A DNA stretch of 64,000 nt from Bugula neritina. Taxonomy: Eukaryota; Bryozoa; Gymnolaemata; Cheilostomatida; Bugulidae. The notes under the pieces are model-generated. The model did no database searches and was not told where the DNA came from. It saw only the letters and a program-made list of their open reading frames with translations. Of the stretch, positions 23,401-42,100 are shown piece by piece. Where the stretch lies: the NCBI GenBank assembly GCA_964035545.1, contig OZ037766.1:23426767-23490766 (forward strand). Reading direction: 5' to 3'. How positions within the stretch are numbered: the first letter of the stretch is position 1; every line of letters starts with the position of its first letter. The position numbers and the translations under genes were made by a program.

Positions 23401-26400
23401 GTATATATTAAATATTACAATAAAAAATGGACACAGTATTGATGTTTACGAAAATCTTACAAAAGAAGTAATATTCTCATAGTACCTTTAAATTAAATAA
23501 CGAACTAAAACTCATGCAATATGAAACACTACATTGAAGTTTGTCTGCTATTTCTATTACTGCAATTGCTTAAAAATGCATGCCGTGATTACCTTGCAAA
23601 ACTGTCACAGATCAGTCTGATTGACCAACTATAAAACCCGAATTTATCTATAAGCAGCTCCGAGTTGGGGGTGACTGAGTGCAGTAGTTTAGAACTTTTA
23701 ACCTTAATTCCAAACTCAAGAACCCTTAACTACATCACTCAGTTACCCCCAACTAGGAGCTGCTTATAGATCAATTCGATGACAACAGGCTTGACCAGTG
23801 CAGTTCATATTTTAATAGATAGATTAGTCAGCCAGGGTGAAGGTCTCAGATTATATTCCCACCTGTGCATTCTAATAAGGAGTCACCAACCCAAGTTTTA
23901 TTTTCTGAACAGAACAATGAGAGTTGTCTTCTTCCTGTGTATCTATCTTGGTAGCCTGGGACACACTGATATGTTAGATTGGAGCCAATAGCCTGAGCTT
24001 TGAACCCTGAAGAAATGTAGCTGTGTGCAGTGGGTTGTGGAGGTAGATCGCAAGTCTTGGCTAATAAGCAATAAAATATACGATTACTACATTAGTGTTA
24101 GTTCATTGAGAAATGGCACGATGCCTGTATGCTTAGACAATATAATATAAATGTCTTAAATTTTAGCTAATAATCATTCAGTACATAAAAAGAGGTGGTT
24201 TATAAATCCATTTAGTGCAGAGTTTACATGGATATATATCCCGATACAACCAAGAAGTAAATTATAGATTTCTATAATATTAGTTTTTGTCTATTGCTTA
24301 TAAGGACTTTTTTTGTTTAAAGTCTTGCATAAAAAAACTCTTATACTGCTTTTGTTCATAAAAAATTTCACAAGTCAACTTTTTTATTAACGACCTCAAA
24401 ACTTGTTGCTGTTGTTCAACTTTAGCTTTAAGCAGGCTAGTCAATACAGGGTTATAGGTACAGTATAAGAGAGCTGAGAATTTCTTAATGTTGTATTTAT
24501 TATACAGCAAAAAATTGTATAAGTTTATAAAGTGTTGAATGAATTGCTATTAATAAAGTTCAAACCCGAGCACTTCTAAATATTTCTTAGAAAAACTGTA
24601 AGTGTTAGATTGTAATGGGTAGTATACATCAACACTGAACATCAATTGGAGAATTGTTAACATAAATACAATAAGAGCTACACAAAATGCTTATATATAT
24701 TAAACATTCAAATCTTTAGATAAAGTTTCATAGCTTCAGAATCACTATGCAGCACTTTTAACTTTAAATAATAACACATGATGACACAGAAATCCGACAA
24801 AAATGTGAGAGCCTATAGCAAATTGTCATTTGAACTGAATCAATTTCTCAAAGAGATGTATCCATGCAGCCCCCAACTGGCCAACTTTTTAAAAACAAAT
24901 TTTGAAAACTAAAAATTGCCCAGTTCAAATTTCACCAATTGACATATAATGAACTCACGTTCACAGCTTCTCATTCCCGCAAACCCACTTCCTGTCACAT
25001 TAACAATAAGTGTCCGTACTCCGGTTTCAAACTCATGTTCCTCGTCACACTGCAGAATTAGCTTATCTCCTGGAAACACAGCATCTTGAATTCTTCTTCT
25101 TTCAGCCAGCATAGCCTCAGTAGCTAGCTCCACAACTTTAGTCTGGTTCCATAATATATGCAGGTAGCGAGATTGCAGACTAAGATAATGAAACTCTCTA
25201 CCTAGAAAAAAAACTACTAGAAAGTAAATTGTGTTTATTGTATTTTTGCAAGCCGCATACTCTTGTTAGAGAAAATAAACTCACCAATACAAATAGGTGG
25301 TCTGCTACTCCAAGTTCCATTGGGAAGGCAGACTGTAGTCATGGAAGTTTGGTTTGTTCCGTCTATTAATAGATCTGACTCACAGGTGTAGGTTAATTTA
25401 TCGCCAACGACATAAATAATTCCTTTAATAATTCTTTTGCCGCTGGTGAATGTAGAGATAAAAGAAAAGGGTCCACTCAATGGTGCTGAGCAGTTATTGG
25501 CTAAAACAGAGTGTTGGGCTTAAGCTATGGTTCTGGTGAATTTTATAGCACAAGAAGTTGCCTATTTACCGAATAAATTTAACAAAACCATCAGTAAACT
25601 TAAAAGTTAAACTAAAATGTGTAAGGCTAAGTTAAATAAAAATCTACAGTTGTATCATAGCCAGAGAAAGGTCATAACTTGAGTATAAGAAAATATTGTT
25701 GGTTTAAATATTATTAAGTTAACAACACCTCCAATTAGGTTAATTCGTTTAGGTATACTGTAAGCAAATACATACGGATGCATTGAATATTATGATAAAT
25801 CTGCCAATTAGAACTCATGTTGCATGAAAATACTGCAGCCTCATTTCCATTCACCATTCTATATCCAGTATCACAATGTATCTTAACATGTGACGGGTCA
25901 GGAAATTCTGCTGCAGCGTGCTTTACATTGTGACGGAGAAAACAGCAAAATTCTACAAAAATGTTCAAATAGCTTATAGAAAAGTTGGTTTAAAGCTTGA
26001 AGAAACTTCATAGAATAATTACTTTATAAATTTAGATACTAACCACTTTGTTCAGGTTGGTTACCATGACAACCAGTACAAAATCGATTCTTAGCTGAAC
26101 AGGGCTTCGTACGTTTCCTCACATAATTATAGCATGGCTGCCATTCTGTCCAATCAGCCCACTCCCCTAATAAACGAGAAATCGCAAAGTAAACAAACTA
26201 AGAATTTCTAATGTAAAAAACTAAGTTTTGGCCCTTTTATTTCTTCCAATTTTGATTTGATTCAGAGAAAGACAGCTGTTTACAATTAAAATACATCTTT
26301 TGTTAAAAACAACATTATAAATAAATAAAAAAAAACAAGATTTCAATAGCTACTTTTGCTATACTCTACAATATTTTGGGTACAACTGTATTTAGACTAC

Positions 26401-29400
26401 ATAAAGCCAATAGCTTTAAATTTTCATTAACTACAAAGCATTGTTAAAATACTAATTCTTTTAGGGGACAACAAATTAACACTAAGGCTCGTTCCTTAGA
26501 GGCCTCTCACCTGGAGGTATAAATGATGTGTTCTCAAGATAACACAACTCTCTTAACTCTAAGCTGCAGTCTGCTAGTATATAATGGTCAGGTGTGTTTG
26601 TATCAAGAATAAAGCACTTCCGGTTTGATGTAATAGAATTGTAATTTGCTAAGGTTGTGTTGGTATAATTCCAGTTAAACTCAGTTCCATCTAGCCACTC
26701 TATAGTTGCTGAAAGTACAGTTACAGTCACAATAAAGTCTTAGAATACCTAATAATATTTTACCTTAAATATACAGCCATGTTAAGTAATGATTAGTTGA
26801 TATGAAAAGGCTAAAATCTAAACATATAACGCATAACAGTTCAGTTTCATATTTATATTTGAGTTCCAACATGACTGTAAGCTAAAGTAGAATATTGTTG
26901 TAATAGTTGGAATGAAAATGTCATGTACTTACACCTATTATGTGCTTTGTCGTGCATTTCTAATGAATGGCCCAACCAATATCTTCCACTCAGAAGTTGC
27001 AGAAAGGTATTTTGCTCTTCTATACCCTGGAATTAGTAGAATTTCAATAACTATACCATTTATGCACAATATTATATAACTACCTATGCACACAGTAGCA
27101 AAATACCTATAATGAAAATAGTTGCAGTGCTTCCTCATTATCTCACTGAGTTGCAGTCCTGAAACATCAATTTGTGACAGAGTAGAATACTAGATTTAGC
27201 CCACGGATCCATTAAACTTAGTCATTTTGTCCTATATTCAAAACAGCCTTTCTTCTCATAAGAGCTGAATTCATGAGATATAGAGAGAGCACTACACTCA
27301 ATAACAACAAGGAATAAATAAACTAAGAGCAATGCTAATTTTTTTTCACTCTAGAAATAGCATGCCATAGTTGACTCATTGAACTATAAATCTTTTAACT
27401 GTAAGGAAGTTTTAGCTCATTGGGTTAACCCATCAGGGACAACCTAATCCATCATAAAGTGTAAATGCCAAAATTACAATATGTCAGCATTTACACCACA
27501 ATTTACTGTATCATATTGTCCATCGGTAACAGAAGGCAGTTATCATAATTATATAGAGAACATCTTACATTGAGAGGGAAATGCATTTTAAAAATTCCAA
27601 GGTCATACTCGGAGCAGAAAGCCTTGGTTCTCCTTGGCATTGGAAAAAGAGAAGCTATGACACAGCCCCCACCTAGTTTTATAGTGGCAAATGCTTCACG
27701 CATTATTTGTTGATCATCTAGAAAAACAGTAGGTGATTTTTAAATGATGCCGAGCCAGAAGGTCAGCCAGTGTCATTTCAGATAGATGACCAAATTTCAG
27801 TTGAACGACCCCCAGTTAGACGACCTCCAGTTAGATGACCCCAAATATTGCTATTAAATATAATCTGTGCAGATGATATTAAAATATATTTGACTACTTC
27901 AAAATTTAAAATTGAATGAATATAATGTAGAAGAATAGTTTAAAAAATTATATTATATTATATTATATTATTTAAGAAAAATTAGACATCTTGTGGAAAA
28001 TGACTTCAGTAAACTGTTAGAGCAGCGGTTTTAATGAGTCATACTATGCATATGGCTTCAGTTATTTATTTATGAAATCAAAATAAATGCAACTTAATAT
28101 CAAATAGGCCTATTATTAATTTTTTAATCCTTAATGTTTTTAAATAAAGTCATCTAAATGAAGGTCATTCAGTTGAAGGTGGTTTAAGTGGAATATACCA
28201 ATGATCGTTTATTTGGAATGACACTGGTTAGCCAGCGTCTATTCGCGTTCAACACAACCTCAACATCAGCCACATAAGATTATAAAATGCTCATCACTTA
28301 TGTCATTATTCTGCATTTCATTTCATAAAATTAATAAACTGATTAAAATAGCCATGTCCACTAACTTGTTAGTTTACAAGGCTGGAGGGTCTCAAGATTC
28401 CACCCCCAATACTTTTGCTGGAAGTCATAAGTGCATTCAGCTAGCTGCAAATCCTGCAATGAAACTATACAGACTACAGAGCATATAGCATAGTGTATAT
28501 AGTATAATCACCATGCTATATTATAGCACTAAATTGCATAAATATATATTCATATTAATTTATCAATATATAAATATTAATACAATGAATACATAATTTA
28601 CAGAATGATAATGTAAATACACATAAACAAATTACTGCAATATAAATCTATCATAAAATTTAGAGTTAAAAGTATTTTGCTAAAATTATTTTATTTAGAA
28701 AAGTGTTTACACAACATTCTTGGACACTTTTAATTTTTATAATGAAACATAAAAAAATAATTTCAGTCACAATGCAGTTGATTAACAATTAGCAATATAA
28801 ACAAGCTACAATATATAAGGCTATAATATGTTGAACATACAATGATATACAGTGTACTTGTATATACCATGCATAGCTCACCTGTAATCTATCATATTCA
28901 TCCCTGCAAGTGACTAGTAAGTTAGGTTGTGTGTGCCTTGATCTAACAACCTCCAAGTCCACGCTCTCAACGTCACCAACTCGACTTTTGATAGATGTTA
29001 ACAAGTTCTGCTGGAAGATTCCAGAATTATCAGACATCTCAGTCACACATGAGTCTAAAATTAACATCAATAATATCATTTAGTATATACTATAGCATAT
29101 GCTATCTGTACAATATATCAATTATGCACATATAACAGTGTACAAAATCCAACCTGTGTGCTTTTTGCTTTATACAGTATGCATGTGTGTGTCCTGTGTG
29201 TTTTGTGTGTGTGTGTCTTGTGTGTGCGCGTGTGTGTGCGTGCGCGTGCGTGCGTGGGTGCGTGGGTGCGTGGGTGCGTGCGTGCGTGCATGCGTGTGTG
29301 TGTGTGCATGTGTATGTGTATGTGTATGTGTGTGCGTGTGTGTGTGTGTGTGCGTGCAAAAGCAAGTTAAATAAGTAGTTACTAAATGCTGCATTGCTAC

Positions 29401-31463
29401 GTATATACTTATATTAATATTGTATATAACACACCAAATTCACAGTCAGGGAGGTTGGCTGCTTCCACTATGTTATTCTGTTCACAATTCACAACTGAAA
29501 CTGTATGGACATCTCTCTGATCATACAACACAATAATTACAATAACATTGTATTGAATATATATTAATGAAACTATTACACTGCTCTTGTAATTCAACTA
29601 ATGCAAGGTTGACAGAATCGTGCAGTCTGGTGCATGATACCCTGTTAGGTCATTCTGGAGTTACATTGATAAGATCCACAGCAACAGAAGTGTTTCAGTA
29701 CACTAGTACTCACAAACCAACTTAAATTATATACATATAATTATTGCTATATTATTTGTTAAATGCTGAAGCTCTCTCTCTCTATTGCAATGAGCAGTTT
29801 ACCACGGCACGTTCAGCTAATGTCAATGATTAGTACTCTGTATTAGTGGAGAAAATAAAAGTCAAAGACCGTCTTTTATAGGTAGTTTTCAATACCCTAT
29901 CAAATATATATCTAACATTAGCTTGTTACATTTTATATACTAAACATATTCTAAAAAATACAAAAAACAAGGATTTGTTTGTTAAACTTTTATATTACCT
30001 AGCTATAATATATTATTTTAGCCTATAGCACTAGAACTTTATAGGCTACACTATACGGAGCATTAGTAAGTATCACTTTATTTAATATCAAGTAGCACAT
30101 ATTATACACACATCATATGCAAATTTATACTAATGATATATATTCTACTAAACAGTGCACACTGCACAGTGTGGGCTCTGTAAAAATACCTGAGCAGTGT
30201 TGGAACATGAAAAAGAGGCAGAAATGTGGGGAGAGTCAGAGAGAGAATAACTCCAAGTTACATCAACATATTCTGTTATTGATTGGTTGAATTGACAGCA
30301 TGAAAGGAATTGCAAAAGGTCAGCATTACAATCATTGCCTAAAATTAATTTAAATAAAATTTTGTTGCCTATAACTGAAATTTGTTTACATTGTTTATGA
30401 TTCAAGTCAGTTTCTTACAATTAAATTAAGTTTATGATCATTTTATGAGAGTCATTAATCACAGAATCTTGTATTTATATACCCAGCACCAGTGGCTTAC
30501 TAGATTCTAGATTGGTGCCTTTTTCCCAATAATCAAGAACTCTGCCAGCTAGACGCTCATTATTGTTACTAGATGTAGATTCAAGAGAGCACACAGGTAA
30601 ACATGGATATGTTAGTGTGACATTTTTAACTCCTCTTCCATCACATCCGGGTGTGCCCAAAACTGGTGCCGTATACACGTGACTATCATAGTTGCTCACT
30701 GTATAATGCCAAACATTCTAGGAATGCCCACTTTGTGTAGTATTGCTTATTTCAAAAACCCAAATTTAATTGTGAAAATATGTAACAGATCTTTTGTGTG
30801 CTTCAACATTCACATAGGCATGTGAGTTGGTACATGGAAAATTTGCAATAAAACATTTTAACTTGTAAAGAGTAATTAGTAAAAAGTAGTTAAATGTTGT
30901 TTAAGTTCTTCGGTTGAATAATATTTAACTACAACTAAGTTAACTTGTCAGTTTCAAATTATTTAAGTGCAAATTATAAAGTATATAACCAGGACTATCA
31001 AAACACTAGTAACAAGTTTACTCAATTGAATTTGAAAATTAAAACTTTTCCCTTAATTCCTCAACTGATATCAACTTCATTTTATTGGTAATTGCATCTA
31101 TTTGTATATTTATGACAACACATAACAAGTGAGAGTTTAGAAATTATATCAGCTTACTGTTTACATAACAGGTGACAGCCCTTTGAAGTTCTGCAGAAGG
31201 CAAGTTGGCAGTTTGTAGAATTGAAGTTAACCATTCTAAAGATTTCCTGAAACAAATTTGTTAAGAGGTAAAATTTTGTTGCTAATCTGACACTAAGCTT
31301 ACCTGCAGCTTCCCTATTATTCAAACTTGCCATTACACATTGGAAGATGATTATCTTATAGAAGCAGAAAGGCATACTTTCGAACAACATATCTTGCATG
31401 TTATAACATGCAAGATATGAGTACATGCGAGAACAGATTACCTTATATATATACCAATGTATA

Positions 31464-31539
<76 letters not shown>

Positions 31540-31596
31540 TACTCTGTTCTGTGCTGATGAGGGGACAAATCCTGAAACAGCTGCTGTCCACAGATT

Positions 31597-31659
<63 letters not shown>

Positions 31660-32470
31660 TCAAAAGAAATTATATTAAAGTATAAGCAAATAGCTGAATT
31701 TTTGCTTACCGAGTGCCATTGAAATGAGGTGTATAAATATTAGTTTCATCCAATAGGATTAGAGATTTCTCTAAACATTGCCTTTTAGCTCTCTTCTGCT
31801 CTTCAACTGAGTCTGAAATGCTGACGATGAAGCAGTCACAATTTTCCGTGGAACAGTATGAGAGTGTAGAGCTCTCTGCATCTAAGATGACAATGTAGTA
31901 AGTACTATGGTAAGTAGCATTGTATCAGAATAGGTAATGGAATGTATAAAGCAATATAATATATATGTGTAATATAAAAATAAATAAAACAATATGATGG
32001 GCAGCGACTGGAACAGACACACTAGTGGGGTCTCGGTATAGATGGTAAGAATGTAAAAAAAACAAAATAAGGCAATAGGTAAGACATGAGCAATGTAGTG
32101 GAGATTAAAATGGCCCAATGCGAACCCCGAATATAGTCTTGTAACTTAGCTACATGTCAGAGAAAAACAATGAAGCCACCCTCTTGAACAACTAACTTGA
32201 ATTTGTCTTCTCATTTCAGCCTGCAGTATGCATTATGGTTATTATAAATATACAAAATTAATGATGTTCATGTTGAGACTATATATATAATTGCAAGCAT
32301 ACTCTTAGTCTTTCTCCTGTAAATAGACATACTCATAAAGTCAGTGATTATAATATATAAAACAGATTAAAATTCAAGCTGAAATTAAATTTCTTGTACT
32401 TACGATATATGCTGCTGCATATTGTTAAATAAACTATTAGTACAGCATTTGTGAGTTTTATTGCATGCAT
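17457..32470 (-). CDS. Large single-pass receptor: CTLD - TSP1 - sushi repeats - FN3-like - TM - tail
   Basis: Thirty exons give about 1456 residues in one frame. High to low: 32470-32404, 31881-31710, 31246-31158, 30698-30501, 30338-30190, 29516-29435, 29054-28882, 28453-28378, 27717-27569, 27026-26933, 26708-26511, 26166-26044, 25952-25776, 25500-25285, 25201-24959, 24060-23863, 23341-23217, 22426-22342, 22178-21972, 21589-21353, 20816-20621, 20190-20016, 19904-19766, 19593-19468, 19247-19080, 18958-18867, 18747-18637, 18437-18345, 17780-17607, 17495-17457. Signal peptide ([12 protein letters not shown]); Cys-rich head of unknown type (to about 330); C-type lectin-like domain (about 335-482; [33 protein letters not shown]); TSP1 (483-523; [11 protein letters not shown]); about six sushi/CCP units (524-940); FN3-like strands (941-1287; [19 protein letters not shown]); TM about 1297-1317 ([20 protein letters not shown]); basic then acidic tail. 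No kinase or phosphatase domain. The exon 22/23 junction and the last exon are less certain. Confidence 0.85.
21732..21866. mobile_element. MITE (TA target site), family A, copy 1
   Basis: Begins GATGCAGTAGCGAAGAAATT after TA (21730-21731) and ends AATTTCTCTATCACTGTACT before TA. The whole 135 bp aligns with 56370-56528. Located in a receptor intron. Confidence 0.7.
21972..26166 (-). other. Exons coding TSP1 and sushi (CCP) domains of the receptor
   Basis: 26166-26044 encodes a TSP1 half-module ([10 protein letters not shown]...RKRTKPC). Then follow CCP-like units, mostly one per phase-1 exon: 25952-25776, 25500-25285 (CSAPLSGP...WSSRPPICI), 25201-24959, 24060-23863 ([11 protein letters not shown]...YQCVPGY), a split unit 23341-23217 plus 22426-22342 ([15 protein letters not shown]...[15 protein letters not shown]), and 22178-21972 (CPQIKNLV...CNDYGQWMG). 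The phase-1 borders are those expected of shuffled extracellular modules. Confidence 0.8.
23646..23771. repeat. Near-perfect 126-bp hairpin element
   Basis: Arms 23646-23682 and 23735-23771: ATCTATAAGCAGCTCC then GTTGGGGGT(G/A)ACTGAGTG, with two mismatches; loop about 50 bp. It lies in the receptor intron between two sushi exons and is probably a fold-back MITE. Confidence 0.85.
27185..27298. mobile_element. MITE with CAGTGCTCCCTC-type ends, family B, degraded copy
   Basis: The right end GAGATATAGAGAGAGCACT and the inner words CCACGGATCC and CATTTTGTC match the better copy at 35998-36193. In a receptor intron. Confidence 0.55.
27769..28225. mobile_element. Non-autonomous DNA transposon, hAT-like
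   Basis: Terminal inverted repeats AGTGTCATTTCAGATAGATG and AGTGTCATTCCAAATAAACG. Flanks GGTCAGCC (27761-27768) and GGTTAGCC (28226-28233) form a 7/8 matching 8-bp target duplication. Near the left end CAGTTGAACGACC, CAGTTAGACGACC and CAGTTAGATGACC stand as a short tandem array. No coding capacity. Confidence 0.7.
29195..29355. repeat. (TG)n/(TGCG)n microsatellite
   Basis: Alternating purine-pyrimidine tract of GTGT, GTGCGTGC and TGTATG units in a receptor intron; open frames through it on both strands are spurious. Such sequence can adopt Z-DNA. Confidence 0.9.
31468..31653. repeat. Two (AT)n tracts flanking a short unique segment
   Basis: AT tracts at about 31468-31536 and 31600-31653 enclose about 60 bp of unique DNA, in the receptor intron between exons 2 and 3. 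Confidence 0.9.
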
Positions 32471-33002
32471 CAGTTTATAGCAATATCATCATACACCTGG
32501 GAGAGGCTTGTAATGTATGATTTATCCTAGCATTATAGACAATGCAAATGTGTGCATGATGTCAAACAAACCTAACATTATTGTGTTGCTTCAATTGGTT
32601 AAAGCTAATTTTATTAGTATTGTTTTGTGGCAACAATGCTGTGTAATTGCAGCATGATGCTCTAAAAATGTCTGATGGATGATACCATAGCATCATTAGA
32701 AACAAATAATAAACAAAGATAATTCAGTTTGATATGCTGGTTTGTTAACAAGAGGGTATTGTCAGGCGTATTTGCTTTAATATAGTAAATAATATAGTTA
32801 ATAATATGTCATTGGTTATTCCATCAATAGCTAAGTAGCAATCGGGGTGTCAGAAGTGGTAATTAGGAGTTGTGTTTATAAGAAGGCCGTTTATTTTACC
32901 ATTGGAAGAATGGATCAGGACATGCTCCTACCCAAATGGTATGAGCCCACTTGCACCTAAAAATGCCTCTTTGACTTTAACGTGACAATCACATGATGTA
33001 AA
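32471..33002. promoter_or_regulatory. Shared head-to-head promoter region of the receptor and PEPD
   Basis: The two start codons are 532 bp apart on opposite strands, with no gene between. CCAAT-type words occur at about 32811-32816 (ATTGG) and 32899-32904 (CCATTGG), and an E-box-like CACATG lies just before the PEPD ATG. No canonical TATA box for either gene was identified. That it acts bidirectionally is an inference. Confidence 0.5.
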
Positions 33003-38688
<5,686 letters not shown>

Positions 38689-39138
38689 CTGAATGCTGCC
38701 TGCTAAGGCACATGGCATTAGCTAATAACCTTTGATGAATATACCATTATGATATATACAAAACACTGTATTATAGCCAATAAGTTACAACTAGGTTATG
38801 AGGTCATGGTATTGTATTTTTTGATTGGAATATACATTACAACCTGGTAACATTTATCATTACTTTATATTAAACAAAGTTTAATTACTATAATTATTAT
38901 TCATACCAGCAATTATATACTTTCAATAAAAAACTATTCTGAACTTTGTAATATAAATTAGTGTCAAAATCATAAAACTCATAAGCAGAGCAAATTTAGT
39001 TGAATGAAAAGGAACTGTTATGATACAAGTGGCCTATAGTGTTACACAAAGTAAGTTATTTAAAGATAGCCTAAGAGTAAATGAGTAGCGTACGCAGCAG
39101 GCAATGAAAAACTAGGGTCGACTTGGAAGCCCCCAATA
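38689..39138. other. Convergent 3' intergenic gap PEPD / DNAJA2
   Basis: About 450 bp separating two stop codons on opposite strands; contains the 3' untranslated regions of both. AATAAA on the plus strand at 38925-38930 is a candidate polyadenylation signal for PEPD. No repeats seen. Confidence 0.6.
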
Positions 39139-42100
39139 CTACTGTGTCCTGCACTGCATTCCTCCTCCATCACCGTGGTCCATTTCTTCGTCTTCAGCCG
39201 CGTGGCCTGACTGTCTAGAAGAATGATAGGGATGCAGATCTACCTCTTCATACTCTTCATTATCCTCAGGTGGGGGAGCACGCTCCGGCAGCAACTTCTC
39301 CAACATCTTAATACACAACACCACAATATTTAATACTGTATTTCACATATTACATTATTGTGTACATGTATGTACTATATTAGTGTGTTGGTTACATCAA
39401 ATTCAGAGTTTAAACTGAAAACTTTATCAGAATTGACTCAAGACATGTTTGCACAAAATTTATTATAAAAATTTTTGTGCATACAACCCTCAAACAATCT
39501 GTAGGTGATAGCTATGATAAATATAAATATTTTATTACTGCATAGATAAAGTGCGCCAGAGACTCTTTAACTATTACATGGAGCTCTATTAGACTAAGCA
39601 GAAAGAGAGAAAATAAACAATTGATATTGCTGTTGTAGTAAACAGTGACCTTAGTTCCCCATTTTTAGTATTAGAGTAATATCATTGTATTGTAAACTCA
39701 CAGTTAGCTGTTGTTCACCAGCAAACCCATCTTCAGGGAACTGTACATGAAAGTTGATAATGAGGTCTCCTTTACGGAATGGATTTTTGTGAGTCGGCAT
39801 CCCTTCTCCCATGACAACCTTACTAGACTCTAAGGAAACAGAAACATGCAGACATACACATAGACGTATACAAATACATACATTAACATATAAATAAATA
39901 TATACACAGGCACACACATAGATGTACACACAATATAAGCACAGATCAATTATATGATACATAGACATATGTATGTCAAAGATATACATCCGCAAAAAAT
40001 TGAGATGACGCATAACATAGGCCAAGACCACAGAGGCAAATCGAACATATTGTGTACAGTGAAAAATGACCGTAATACGTATAGTACAAAGAGAAATAGA
40101 CGTTGTACAGCTATGCAGAATAAGTCTACAGTGCTTAAACATAGAAACCTGGCTGTATAACTGCTCCTGGCGGTGATTTGACGAGAAGTTCTCTATTGTC
40201 TAGATGCTTGAGGGTGAATTCAAAGCCGCACAAGGCTTCTGTCAGCCCGATGTTACGAGTACAGTAGAGGTCTGAGCCCTTGCGAGTGAAGACGTCATGC
40301 TCCTCCATATTCAACACAATGATTACATCACCTGGTTCTATCCCAGGCTGCATAATACAAAATATTTGCATTAACATAGCTAACCAGAACTAGTCACTAT
40401 CTAATAAACATATTTTTAATGTGAAAGGAAAGCAACATTTTATCTACATATCTAATTAACGAAGGCCAGGATCAAAATGCCTTAATTTATATATCAATCT
40501 AAGTGATGGCCAATTCACATAGTCTAATATGTGAATTGTTGACCTACCATTTGATCAGCTTCCCCTCTTAGTGGAATCTTCTGTCCATCAACCATTCCTT
40601 TGTCAACATGAATCTCAAAGACTTTACTCTCTTTAATTGTTTTTTTGCCATTACACGCACCACATCTTTCATTTTCAGGTATGACTTGTCCTGCACACAA
40701 ATACAACACAATTGGTCTAATCACTCTAATGTTTAAATATACTCTGCGGCCTACTGTATAAAGAAATAATATATTGCTGAAGTGACACTAAAACTCTATT
40801 TTATAGATACATAGAAACAACGCACATAGATCATTCTTATTATCTTAAATTACCTTCGCCATCACAGTTTGAACATGTTGCTTGTAGTTGTTGAACCATT
40901 CCTGGACCCAACGGTCTCAAGTGAACTGTCACACCCCGACCCTTGCAAATTTCACAAGTTCTACTTCGACCTGTTTTACTGCCTAATCTACAACACACAC
41001 ACAGGCGCCATCAACAAGTCATAGGATGAATTAAAAACTGATAGTACTAATCACTAACCTCAACATTTCAAAGTGGTGATATAAACTATCTTGACATCAT
41101 CTACACTCAACTTTGAAACACAAAAAAAATGGAAAATAAGAACCAACCCTTTACAAGTTGCACATATCACAGTCTTGCTTAATTTCAGCTTGGAAGTTTT
41201 GCCGTTATACAAGTCTTCTAATGTTACCCTGAAAACAGTAAAACATATGTTGTGGTAGTTGAACATAAAACCCAAAAGAGAGTCATAAAAGCAAGTAAAA
41301 CTTGGTACCAAAACCAGCTGACTGGAGCCAATTCTGCAAAACTATATTAGAGAAGAAAATGAGAATAAGCTGTAAGGTAACCATAGTAAAAGGCTACACC
41401 AAATTATAGTAAGAATTTAATACAGAGAGTTAGTTTACACCAAAAAAATGACCCGACAAAACCGCTAGCATTGTCTACATTTTGTCTCAATTCAGAAAAT
41501 CTTAAAATTCAAATTTTCGTTAGCCCGCCATCAGCTGTTATTTTGGGGCTTAGTTTATTCGAGAGTACCATTAAACAGATATGTACAATCAACAAATGCA
41601 GGCCACCATATTGTTTTTAAACTCACAACTACAGATTTGTCACAATAACTTTATTCAATTTTAGGAAACAGTGATAAAAGCTGTTTGTCCCCCTTTAATA
41701 ACTTCCCCTCCCCATAAAATATTTTAATGTATAAAAACTATAATAGCTCAAAATAAAATACAACCAATTGAAATCAAACCAATCCTAGTACCCACTCATA
41801 ATAAACTGGATGAATACACAGCCAAATGTGTCAACTTACTTTAACGGGTGCAACACATCTCGACCTCTGGGAGGACCTCGTCTACCACCCCTACCTCCAA
41901 AAAGCCCTCCAAACATACCACCAAACAGGTCACCAAAGGGATCAAAATCTACAAAAAGTAATATATAACAAAGAACTGTAACAATAAAGTATGGTTATCC
42001 AATTATTCTAAGCAGCCTAGACAAAATGTATATGCAGCTCTGATATAAATCCTGAAGACAGATAGACATACGACTGAAAGCACTTACCATGACTACCTCT

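Larger units (their letters stand above)
26511..28453 (-). other. Exons coding the C-type lectin-like domain of the receptor
   Basis: Four exons (28453-28378, 27717-27569, 27026-26933, 26708-26511). The fold signature runs [50 protein letters not shown] and [15 protein letters not shown]. The canonical calcium/sugar motifs EPN or QPD followed by WND are not seen, so carbohydrate binding is uncertain. The DNA transposon 27769-28225 sits in the intron between the first two of these exons. Confidence 0.75.

Noticed and set aside
28378-28453. ECxxxF...WGWN resembling a Wnt N-terminal motif
   Set aside because: The exon splices in correct phase with the receptor exons on both sides and no other Wnt exon is nearby.
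29102-29394. Several Cys- or His/Thr-rich open frames on both strands
   Set aside because: They only translate a (TG)n/(TGCG)n microsatellite inside a receptor intron.
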